From: an uncultured Clostridia bacterium
Lineage (GTDB): Bacteria; Bacillota; Clostridia; Christensenellales; Aristaeellaceae
Reading direction: 5' to 3'
Assembly: GCA_945877525.1 (NCBI GenBank)
Contig: CAMDVP010000017.1
Coordinates: 1 to 24,375 of the forward strand
DNA: 24,375 nucleotides
A program made the translations under genes and the position numbers. The notes beneath the pieces were generated by a model, which ran no database searches, was not told the origin of the DNA, and worked only from the letters and a program-made list of their open reading frames with translations. The number at the start of each line of letters is the position of its first letter. Within the stretch, counting starts at the first letter, position 1. Positions 6,843 to 13,700 of this stretch are shown in pieces.

Positions 6843-9062
6843 ATGATGAAGCGTTTGATGGCCATGCTCCTGGCTTGCATGCTGCTGTGCGCGCAGGCCA
6901 CAGCGGAGGGCTGGCTGGATTCCTCGGCCGCGCCGGGCGCCGTGGAGAATGTTACGGAAAAGACCGTCTATGACGCGGCAGACAGCGTGGGCACGGTGGT
7001 CAACGCCGCCGATCCCGGCGCCCCCGATCAAATGGACATGGTCGTCTATTCCTTTACGCCACTGGATGTGTTTCTGGTGCTGGATGTGTCCGGCTCCATG
7101 GCAGCCAGCGATGGCTCCCGCATGCTGCTGGATTATGCCAAAATGGCCGCAGCAGCCTTCTGCAAGACGCTGATTTCCATCAATCCGGCCAGCCGCATCG
7201 GCGTGGTGGCGTTCTCCACCGACGCTTTTCTGGCAAGCCCCCTGCGCGGCCTGAACGAGCAGGAGGAACTGCTTGGTGCGGTGAACGCACTGACGTGCAG
7301 CAGCACCACCAACACCGGCGGCGGCTATGCCCTTGCCGCACAGTCCCTGACAGAGCAGGCCATGCCCGGCAGGCGGTGCATGACCCTGATTATCACAGAC
7401 GGTCTTGCCAATGAGGGTACGGGGGATCCCGTCCGGTATGCCGTGCAGGAGGGCACGCGCTGCAGCAGCCTGGGCGCGGTCTATACCATTGGTCTTGTGG
7501 GCACGATGGATGCTTCCGAGAAGAAGCTCACCAGACGGGTGCTGAATGCCGGATATGAAGCGCGTTACTTTGAAGTGGATTCCGCCAGCGTGGGTGACAC
7601 CGGCGCCATGCTGAATATGCTGACAACCTCCATCGCCATGGCCGCGTCCACGGCTGAAACAATTGACAATGAAGGCGGCGTTACTGAAAGCACCGCCTAT
7701 ATGCTGTCTGCATCAGAAGGTTATGACGCCCGTGTGACGGGAAGCGCGGGCGACCACCTGAGCAGCTTCTCCGACGATTATTCCGAAAGCGCATCCTTCG
7801 GAACCATGGTGGCGGTAAATGGAAGAAAGCAATTCGTCATGCTGGATGGCGACTATACCGTTGACGTGCAGGGGAATGGCTATGCCCAGGGCGGCTATGA
7901 GCTGTACAGCGTGCGCGGCGCTTCAATGGTGCAGACCTCCCTGGCTGCGCAGGATGGCTGGTCGTATCCCTGCATAGGCAAGCAGATGGTGCTCCAGAAT
8001 GGTACCGTGCAAGTGACGGACACCGGTTATTCAATCCTCGATCCTACCGCTGTGGACAATAGAGGAAATCCTGTTCAGGGAATGTTTACGATTACCGATG
8101 CCGTCATCCGCAGCAATACGACTGTCCATACGGCGGCCGACACAAAGTCCTCCAAGATCCTCCAGCTGCAGAAGGGGGATCATGTCACCGTGCTGGCCAA
8201 TGACACCCCCAGCGGAACCACCATGGTGTGCTTCAATGATGAAAACGGCCGTCTGTGCCGCGGCTGGGTGTCCACCAAGTCTCTGGATCATGTGCAGGGC
8301 TATGTGCCAGAAATGGCATGGCTTAATGGCGAATACACGCTTTCGGCAGACACGCTGCCATACCTTGCCCCGGACGATTCCGCCAAAACAGGGGCTGCCG
8401 TTGCAGCCGGAACACAAGTCACGCTTCTCCACGCAGAGCGCGACGCAAACGACCGCGAATGGGCCTATATTGCCATTCCCGGCAAGAAGGGCGCCGCCAA
8501 CACCTATATTCCCGCAGATCAGCTTTCAGGCTGGCAGGCGGTGGCTCCGTCCGGCTTCCGCATGAACCAGGTGCTTGAGAGCAGCTGCACTCAGCTGGAT
8601 TTCCCGGAAATTCCCATTGCGCTCGGCCAAAAGCTGAAGGTTTACAGCGGCCCCAGCACCAAGTCCTGGCGCGGCGCCAATGGCAAGGCCCTGGTCAATA
8701 CCAATGGCGGACTGAATGCCTTTGGCTGGGTGGACAATGATTGGCTGCTGGTCGCCTACGGCAAGTCCCAGGGCGGATGGCGCGTGGGCTATATTCAAGC
8801 CGCATCCTTCAAGAGCACCGTGCCGCCCTGTCCCGTGCTTTCGTTTGAGAAGCACAGCGCTACCATCACCGAATACGCCGTGTTGACGGATGACCCGTTT
8901 GATTTCTCCGATGAAATCGAAACCCTGGCGCCCGGAACGGCGGTCACCTACTTGAGCCGATACACTAACCCTTCCGGCGCCGCGCTGGCCTATATCGAAA
9001 GCAAGATCGGCAGCAAGGTCGTTCGCGGGTTTGTTGATCTTGGCAGCCTTTCGCTGGACTAA
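6843..9062 (+). CDS. Secreted VWA-domain protein with repeated SH3-like modules
   Basis: Residues 1-21 are a signal peptide ending ATA before Glu22. A VWA domain spans about residues 75-265 and has a complete metal-ion-dependent adhesion site: D81-x-S83-x-S85, a threonine in TTNTGGG (156-158) and D186 in IITDG. This predicts divalent-cation-dependent protein binding outside the cell. A beta-rich linker follows, then about four bacterial SH3-like modules (roughly 418-484, 497-563, 590-660 and 670-739), a type of domain often used to bind cell wall or peptide. I assign the third and fourth less surely. GGAGGA at 6831-6836 serves ATG 6843; ATG 6846 is an alternative. There is no LPxTG anchor or C-terminal span, so SH3 modules may provide wall attachment. 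It is the second gene of the operon starting at 3586. Confidence 0.85.
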   Translation: MMKRLMAMLLACMLLCAQATAEGWLDSSAAPGAVENVTEKTVYDAADSVGTVVNAADPGAPDQMDMVVYSFTPLDVFLVLDVSGSMAASDGSRMLLDYAKMAAAAFCKTLISINPASRIGVVAFSTDAFLASPLRGLNEQEELLGAVNALTCSSTTNTGGGYALAAQSLTEQAMPGRRCMTLIITDGLANEGTGDPVRYAVQEGTRCSSLGAVYTIGLVGTMDASEKKLTRRVLNAGYEARYFEVDSASVGDTGAMLNMLTTSIAMAASTAETIDNEGGVTESTAYMLSASEGYDARVTGSAGDHLSSFSDDYSESASFGTMVAVNGRKQFVMLDGDYTVDVQGNGYAQGGYELYSVRGASMVQTSLAAQDGWSYPCIGKQMVLQNGTVQVTDTGYSILDPTAVDNRGNPVQGMFTITDAVIRSNTTVHTAADTKSSKILQLQKGDHVTVLANDTPSGTTMVCFNDENGRLCRGWVSTKSLDHVQGYVPEMAWLNGEYTLSADTLPYLAPDDSAKTGAAVAAGTQVTLLHAERDANDREWAYIAIPGKKGAANTYIPADQLSGWQAVAPSGFRMNQVLESSCTQLDFPEIPIALGQKLKVYSGPSTKSWRGANGKALVNTNGGLNAFGWVDNDWLLVAYGKSQGGWRVGYIQAASFKSTVPPCPVLSFEKHSATITEYAVLTDDPFDFSDEIETLAPGTAVTYLSRYTNPSGAALAYIESKIGSKVVRGFVDLGSLSLD

Positions 9063-9146
9063 TGCCACCACTGCCTGTATAGCCCCTGAAGGGAAATACT
9101 TACAAGAAAGCGAGTCTGTTGATGCCGCGATAGAAAGCGCCGCAAA

Positions 9147-10286
9147 TCAGTCTTCAAAAAGCAAGGATACCTCAAACAAACGGTGCCACGGGTATTGCAC
9201 TGCCTGCAGACGCTCCGCCCCGGGCACGCTGTGCGACAGGCCCCACGCCCGCATTTGCGAAAGAACATAGGCGCACAGCTGCGGCTCATATCCTTTCAGA
9301 TCAAAATAGCCGCCGCCCCTCTCCTCGATCCAGGTCAGGGCCTGCTTTCGGACATTAGCCATATATCCCCAGTCCTCCATAAGCCGGAGCGCTGTGAAAC
9401 TCCCATTACCTGCGCCCTTTGTCAGCATCATATGCGCAATGCAGGTACCAGCCGCATTTGCTGCTGTGTTCCATCCCGAGTAGGACGAAAGGCACGGGAT
9501 CAGGTTTTCTGCCAGCAATATGTCCATCAGCTCGTTGTCCGCGCCATTTGCCTTCGATACATCCGCTAATGCCACCGGCTTCCTTTTGCTGAATGCCCTC
9601 AGGGCGGAAGCGAATTCCGGCAGACAACGCTGGGAGAAATAGCTGCTGTCCATATCTTCCTCCCTTGTTTCCGCCTGGGCCATGCGTTCCCCGCCTTCCG
9701 TCGGAGCATTCACCATACAGATAAAATCTGCATCCTCCGCACAGAAGCATGTATGCCCGCCTGCTGCGGCAATCTGCCACTTCAGGTTTTCGCCAAGGGG
9801 GCGATCTTCATAAGCCGGGATCACCAGCGGCCCCTGCACTGAGCTATACTGCAAGTACACTGCCGGGTTCTCGTTTCTGGCTTCATTAAGCGCCCGTGCA
9901 AGAAGAATGCTTCCCACTTCATCCGCACCTGAGTACAGATATACTTTGTTCGATAACCGCCTTTGGGCAATGCGCATACGCAGCCGGCGCTGCTCTCTTG
10001 CCGCCCAGCCGTATGCCGCACAGTCGTCCAACGGAATCACCAGAAACTCTACAACGCCTTCCTCCAGCAGCTTGACGGCTTCCTCGTTGACGGCATGGTT
10101 CACCGCTCGCCGGTTCGTAAACTCCTGGAGCACCTCCTCCGGTATGGCCTTGATACAGGCCGCCATCGCCGCGTCCTCTTCCTGTGTCAGGCCATGGCGT
10201 TCCTTCCGATCCGTCAGGCAGCCCAGCTCATACAACTTGCGCCCATAGAGATCATAGAACAGTGGCTCTTCCTCACTGGAATACAA
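9147..10286 (-). pseudogene. DUF4127-family protein, N-terminally truncated
   Basis: The 379-residue product matches my recollection of the conserved middle and C-terminal parts of DUF4127: RRAVNHAVNEEAVKLL (59-74), FLVIPLDDCAAYGW (81-94), YSGADEVG (118-125), YEDRPLGENLKWQI (159-172). Family members are usually about 500 residues and begin with a segment containing a motif like PLDDRP. That segment is missing: the reading frame starts at a TTG (10286) with a TAG three codons upstream, and none of the three frames upstream encodes it. I therefore call it a probable remnant, though a shortened functional protein is possible. The TTG lacks a good ribosome site. The biochemical function of DUF4127 is not known to me. 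It is divergent from the RpiR regulator at 10435 and convergent with the VWA gene. Confidence 0.65.
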
Positions 10287-10317
10287 GCGATATTGCTACA
10301 AACAGGTATATCGCTTT

Positions 10318-10353
10318 GTTCTGGCAAACAGAACGCCCGGTTCTGGCCCAGAA
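10318..10353. promoter_or_regulatory. Two palindromes 21 bp apart, candidate operator upstream of the RpiR gene
   Basis: GTTCTGGCAAACAGAAC (10318-10334) and TTCTGGCCCAGAA (10341-10353) are both palindromic about an odd centre and share TTCTGG/CAGAA half-sites. Their centres (10326 and 10347) are 21 bp apart, two helical turns, as expected for cooperative binding by a dimer pair. A third palindrome, AAAGCGCTTT, follows at 10352-10361. An autoregulatory RpiR site is the natural guess. Confidence 0.45.
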
Positions 10354-10434
10354 AGCGCTTTTGCCCTCCATGCCTCCGGATGACTGACATTGCCCTTACC
10401 CCCCCCATTCACCGATCAAGGAGGTTCACCCAAG

Positions 10435-11280
10435 ATGAGCGACCTGCTTCTAGATATCCGCACCAGCGCCAATTCCTTTACTAAAACGGAAAAAAGGGTC
10501 GCCGACTATGTGTTGGCCAATCCCAAGGATGTGATGTACATGTCCATCACAGAGCTGGCTGACGCTTGCGGCGTTGGCGATACAAGCGTTTTCCGTTTTT
10601 GCAGGCATCTGAAGCAGAAGGGCTATCATGATTTCAAGATGCACCTTGCCCAATCGCTGAGCGACCAGTCCAATGCCTCCGTATTCGACGACCAAAGCCC
10701 GGAGGATTCCCTGGAAGTCACCGTCCACAAGGCTCTCGAGGCCAATGTCAACGCTCTGCGGGAAACCTGCAACCTGATTGATTACAAAGCGCTCTATACG
10801 GCGGTGGAGTGGCTTGCCGAGGCAGAGCGGAGTGCGTTTTTCGGTTCAGGCTCCTCCGCCGTGTCAGCCCTTGACGCACAGGCGCGCTTCATGCGCATTA
10901 CTTCCAAGGTCTGCATGTCCATGGACACCCATATGCAGACCTTCTGCGCCAGTCTGCTGACCCCCAGGGATGTGGCTGTGCTGTATTCCTATTCCGGCAA
11001 CACAAAAGATACCGTGTCCATTGCCCAAACAGCCAAGCAGGCCGGAGCCCGCCTGATATGCATTTCCCGTTTCCGCAAGTCGCCTTTGGAGGGGTTGTGC
11101 GACCTGCTCCTTCTGTGCGGCGCAAATGAAGGGCCGATGCAGGGCGGCTCATTGTCGGCAAAAGTATCTCAGTTATTCCTGACTGAAGTGCTCTACCTTG
11201 GGTATTTCAAGCGAACATACGAGCAGTCCATGCACAACAAGCATCTTTCTTCGACTGCTATATCCGAAAAACTGTACTGA
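10435..11280 (+). CDS. RpiR/MurR family transcriptional regulator (HTH + SIS)
   Basis: Residues 1-73 are the RpiR-type helix-turn-helix (FTKTEKRVADYVLANP, then ITELADACGVGDTSVFRFCR). Residues ~120-255 are a sugar isomerase (SIS) domain with FGSGSSA (136-142) and YSYSGNTKDT (184-193), which in this family binds phosphosugars and sets DNA binding. The start ATG 10435 follows a perfect AAGGAGGT (10418-10425) with 9-nt spacing; the longer frame back to 10390 would put the ribosome site inside the gene. At 281 residues it is full length. It lies upstream of a ribokinase-type gene on the same strand and is divergent from a DUF4127 remnant, so it probably responds to a phosphorylated sugar from that pathway. 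The ligand is not evident from sequence. Confidence 0.92.
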   Translation: MSDLLLDIRTSANSFTKTEKRVADYVLANPKDVMYMSITELADACGVGDTSVFRFCRHLKQKGYHDFKMHLAQSLSDQSNASVFDDQSPEDSLEVTVHKALEANVNALRETCNLIDYKALYTAVEWLAEAERSAFFGSGSSAVSALDAQARFMRITSKVCMSMDTHMQTFCASLLTPRDVAVLYSYSGNTKDTVSIAQTAKQAGARLICISRFRKSPLEGLCDLLLLCGANEGPMQGGSLSAKVSQLFLTEVLYLGYFKRTYEQSMHNKHLSSTAISEKLY

Positions 11281-11320
11281 TCCATGAATCCTGGGCAGAT
11301 TAACCTCCTGCTTCGCATTC

Positions 11321-11390
11321 GTGCAAGGAGCCCTTGCACAAGCGTCACGCATGACTCCAGTATCCGCAATCCGCAACCGGAGTATCCGCA
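11321..11390 (+). promoter_or_regulatory. Inverted and direct repeats upstream of the sugar kinase
   Basis: The 166-bp gap between the RpiR and kinase genes contains a perfect inverted repeat, GTGCAAGG-AGC-CCTTGCAC (11321-11339). It is followed by a 10-bp direct repeat AGTATCCGCA at 11359-11368 and 11381-11390, spaced 22 bp, with an ATCCGCA between the copies. I found no convincing -35/-10 pair. These may be regulator sites or an RNA hairpin. Confidence 0.35.
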
Positions 11391-11447
11391 GTCGCTGCGC
11401 ACCGCTCCGTGCATCATTCCATATTCTGATTGTCTGAGGCGACTTCT

Positions 11448-12332
11448 ATGAAGATAGTGGTTTTCGGTTCCCTGAATATTGATAAAGTCTACTCCCTTGA
11501 ACACTTCGTTTGCCCCGGCGAGACCATCTCCGCCGCAAAAATGGAGCAGTTTTGTGGTGGCAAGGGTTTCAATCAGGCTATTGCACTGCGTCGCGCAGGA
11601 AACGACGTGTTTTTCGCGGGGGCCGTCGGACAGGACGGCGGTATGCTATTGGACATGCTGGATCGCAATGGCGTCAATCGACGCTTTGTGAAGCAGACAG
11701 CAGGTTCCACAGGTCATGCCATCATCCAGGTGGACGTCAGTGGACAAAACAGCATCATAATCCTGGCCGGCGCCAACGGCGAAGTAACGGAGCATGATGT
11801 CGAAAGCGTGTTGTCCAATTTTAGCAAGGGCGACTTGATTGTGCTGCAGAACGAGATTTCCTGTGTGCCGCAAATCATCCGCCAGGCCCATAGTAAGGGT
11901 ATGATCATTGCATTGAATCCATCGCCCTACAATGATCGTATTGCCGCTTGCGATATTTCCTGCGTAGACTATCTGCTGCTGAACGAAACCGAGGGCGCTG
12001 CCATGGCCAATACAGCCGCACCTGACGATATTCTGAATACACTGCATTTGCGGTATCCCCGGCTGAACGTGGTGCTTACCCTGGGAGGCGATGGCTCCCG
12101 CTTTCAGAGCTGTGATGGTCGCAGCTTCACCTGCGGCATATATCCCGTCCAGGTGGCAGATACCACCGCAGCAGGCGATACCTTCACAGGTTATTTCCTT
12201 TCCGAAATACTTCGCCACGGCGATGCCGCCCAGGCGCTGCGCATTGCATCCGCAGCAGCAGGACTTGCAGTGTCCAGGAAAGGCGCAGAGCCATCCATCC
12301 CCTTGATGGATGAAGTGGCCGCCATCATCTGA
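11448..12332 (+). CDS. rbsK: Ribokinase-type PfkB sugar kinase
   Basis: This 294-residue protein is a full-length PfkB/ribokinase. It should transfer phosphate from ATP to ribose or a related sugar in the cytoplasm. The N-terminal signature is GSLNID (7-12), the first PfkB motif is GGKGFNQA (37-44), the substrate/nucleotide regions include AGANGE (108-113), ALNPSP (155-160) and NETEG (179-183), and the second PfkB motif is DTTAAGDTFTGYF (238-250) with catalytic Asp244. The usual GAGD is AAGD here, a mild change. The start ATG 11448 has GAGG at 11435-11438; a TTG at 11430 is less likely. Exact sugar specificity cannot be read from sequence, so the symbol is a family-level label. It lies downstream of the RpiR regulator and converges with the LacI gene. 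Confidence 0.88.
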   Translation: MKIVVFGSLNIDKVYSLEHFVCPGETISAAKMEQFCGGKGFNQAIALRRAGNDVFFAGAVGQDGGMLLDMLDRNGVNRRFVKQTAGSTGHAIIQVDVSGQNSIIILAGANGEVTEHDVESVLSNFSKGDLIVLQNEISCVPQIIRQAHSKGMIIALNPSPYNDRIAACDISCVDYLLLNETEGAAMANTAAPDDILNTLHLRYPRLNVVLTLGGDGSRFQSCDGRSFTCGIYPVQVADTTAAGDTFTGYFLSEILRHGDAAQALRIASAAAGLAVSRKGAEPSIPLMDEVAAII

Positions 12333-12360
12333 GGTTCATTGACGTCCTGATGGTACAGCC

Positions 12361-12397
12361 GGGTTGAGCGCGTTTCATAAGAAGCAGAGCTCAATCC
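12361..12397. terminator. Weak hairpin between convergent kinase and lacI-type genes
   Basis: GGGTTGAGC (12361-12369) pairs with GCTCAATCC (12389-12397) with one G-U pair around a 19-nt loop. It overlaps the end of the LacI-type gene and has no T-run, so a terminator role is only suggested by its place between convergent genes. Confidence 0.25.
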
Positions 12398-13458
12398 ACC
12401 ATTTGTGAGGAGCCATCGGATTGAGTCCCCTCGACGGTTGTTTCACGGGTAATCAGATCCGTCGGAAAGACCTGCCGCTGCATGGCAGGGGTCGGCTTTT
12501 CACCATTGAGAACGCGCACCATGGTCTCCACCGTCGCATCGCACAATTCCTTTGTGCGGTGCCGAATGGTGGAGATTCTTTTGATACTGTGAAGCGACAC
12601 GGACATATCGTTGCAGCCAATAATTTTGACCTGTCTCGGAATATCATATCCATGGAAGTTCAGCGATTCCAGCAATGCCAGCGCCATCAAATCGGAGGAA
12701 CAGAAATAGCCGTCTGCCGGCTGTGTTGTAGAAAGCTTCTTCTCGATTTCCTCCAGAATGGCGCCGAAATCATTCTGGGTGCAGACTATCGATAGTTCCT
12801 CCGCATAACGTGCCTCACTGTCATAGAGCGACTGCATCAGACCCACATGACGTGCAAACGGATAGTCGGTCGACTGGCTGATCAGCCTTACCTCCGCAAT
12901 CCGCCTGCATCCGAGCCGAACCAGCTCGCTTCCCGCCTTATAGCCCGCGCCATAGTTATCTGTTTCAATCCGATATATCTGCGTGCTTTTCTCCGCATTC
13001 ATCGGATAGCTGTATACATAAAAAATGGGAATGGTGCTGATTTGGTCGATCTGCGCATCCGAGCAGTTGACAATCTTGATAATTGCACAAGCGCGAAGCG
13101 CGATCATCATTTCAAAATAATACCGTTCCTTTTCCGCGTTGATGCCAATAATGCAGATAGACGCAGTATAACCATGCTCTTCAAGGCATTCGCTAAGGCT
13201 TGACAGAAAACCCAGCGTGGTTTCAAAGGCAGGCGTCAGCGCATTGACAAACACGCCGACAATCCGCGTTGTCCGGGAGCGAAGCGATTTTGCGAAGGGG
13301 TTAGGCATATAGCCCAGCTCGGCAGCCGCATCCAGAACGCGCTTTCTGGTACCCTCTGAAATTCTTGTGTTCCCATTCATCACGCGCGACACAGTGGACG
13401 GCGATGTCTGACATCTGCTGGCGATATCCCGGATCGTGGCTTTCCCGTCGTTTTTCAT
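12391..13458 (-). CDS. LacI/GalR family transcriptional repressor
   Basis: The 355-residue protein starts with a LacI-type helix-turn-helix (ATIRDIASRCQTSPSTVSRV, residues 7-26) and hinge (LGYMPNPFAKSLRS, 48-61). A periplasmic-binding-protein-like effector domain follows to the C-terminus. The family binds palindromic operators as dimers and releases them on binding a small ligand, usually a sugar. I chose ATG 13458 because AAAGGG lies 8-10 nt upstream and the HTH begins six residues later; the longer frame to 13533 overlaps its own promoter. It is divergent from the transporter-hydrolase operon at 13701, whose promoter carries a perfect LacI-type operator, so it is almost certainly that operon's repressor. 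The ligand is unknown. Confidence 0.93.
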   Translation of the reverse strand: MKNDGKATIRDIASRCQTSPSTVSRVMNGNTRISEGTRKRVLDAAAELGYMPNPFAKSLRSRTTRIVGVFVNALTPAFETTLGFLSSLSECLEEHGYTASICIIGINAEKERYYFEMMIALRACAIIKIVNCSDAQIDQISTIPIFYVYSYPMNAEKSTQIYRIETDNYGAGYKAGSELVRLGCRRIAEVRLISQSTDYPFARHVGLMQSLYDSEARYAEELSIVCTQNDFGAILEEIEKKLSTTQPADGYFCSSDLMALALLESLNFHGYDIPRQVKIIGCNDMSVSLHSIKRISTIRHRTKELCDATVETMVRVLNGEKPTPAMQRQVFPTDLITRETTVEGTQSDGSSQMVD

Positions 13459-13491
13459 GCTGCTGACCCTTTCTTCATAGCCTTCAACGTC

Positions 13492-13520
13492 ATTATACTT
13501 CCTGTTCGTGCAACTGTCAA
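13492..13520 (-). promoter_or_regulatory. Perfect consensus sigma-70-type promoter of the LacI-family gene
   Basis: On the - strand, TTGACA (13520-13515) and TATAAT (13497-13492) both match consensus at 6/6 with a 17-bp spacer. Transcription should start near 13485, about 27 nt before the start codon. A strong promoter on a repressor gene suggests tight control or autoregulation. Confidence 0.85.
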
Positions 13521-13541
13521 CCATATGTTGCATAGTTGCAC
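13508..13541. promoter_or_regulatory. Candidate autoregulatory operator at the LacI-family promoter
   Basis: GTGCAACT (13508-13515) and AGTTGCAC (13534-13541) form a perfect inverted repeat with an 18-bp spacer around the -35 element. Further TGCAA/TTGCA half-sites lie inside and just beyond it (for example GTTGCA at 13528-13533 and TTTGCAC near 13548-13554). The half-sites resemble the TGCAA arm of the operator at 13646, which supports binding by the same repressor. Confidence 0.45.
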
Positions 13542-13603
13542 ACTCATTTGCACAAAGAGATCGATCTGTTTATGCTTTTTTATTCGTTTTTTACCATCCT
13601 GTA

Positions 13604-13633
13604 TTGACACAGGCGATATAGCTGTGGTATTCT
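13604..13633 (+). promoter_or_regulatory. Promoter of the MFS-hydrolase-ABC operon
   Basis: TTGACA (13604-13609) is a perfect -35. TATTCT (13628-13633) is a 4/6 -10 preceded by TGG, an extended -10 feature, with an 18-bp spacer. The predicted start is near 13640, just before the operator at 13646-13659. Confidence 0.65.
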
Positions 13634-13645
13634 ATCACCAGAAAG

Positions 13646-13659
13646 TGCAAACGATTTCA
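13646..13659 (+). promoter_or_regulatory. LacI/GalR-type operator
   Basis: TGCAAACGATTTCA fits the family pattern TGNAANCGNTTNCA at every fixed position, with the central CG typical of LacI/GalR sites. It lies roughly +6 to +19 from the predicted start, so a bound repressor would block transcription. The divergent LacI-family gene is the obvious binder; a CcpA catabolite site is the alternative, since its cre sites share this pattern. Confidence 0.8.
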
Positions 13660-13700
13660 CGCTCAGGGAGGCGATTATCACGCTGCAGTCATCAAAACGT

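Noticed and set aside
7900..8500. Tandem DNA repeats for the SH3-like modules
   Set aside because: The modules are similar only at protein-fold level; I see no near-identical DNA copies.
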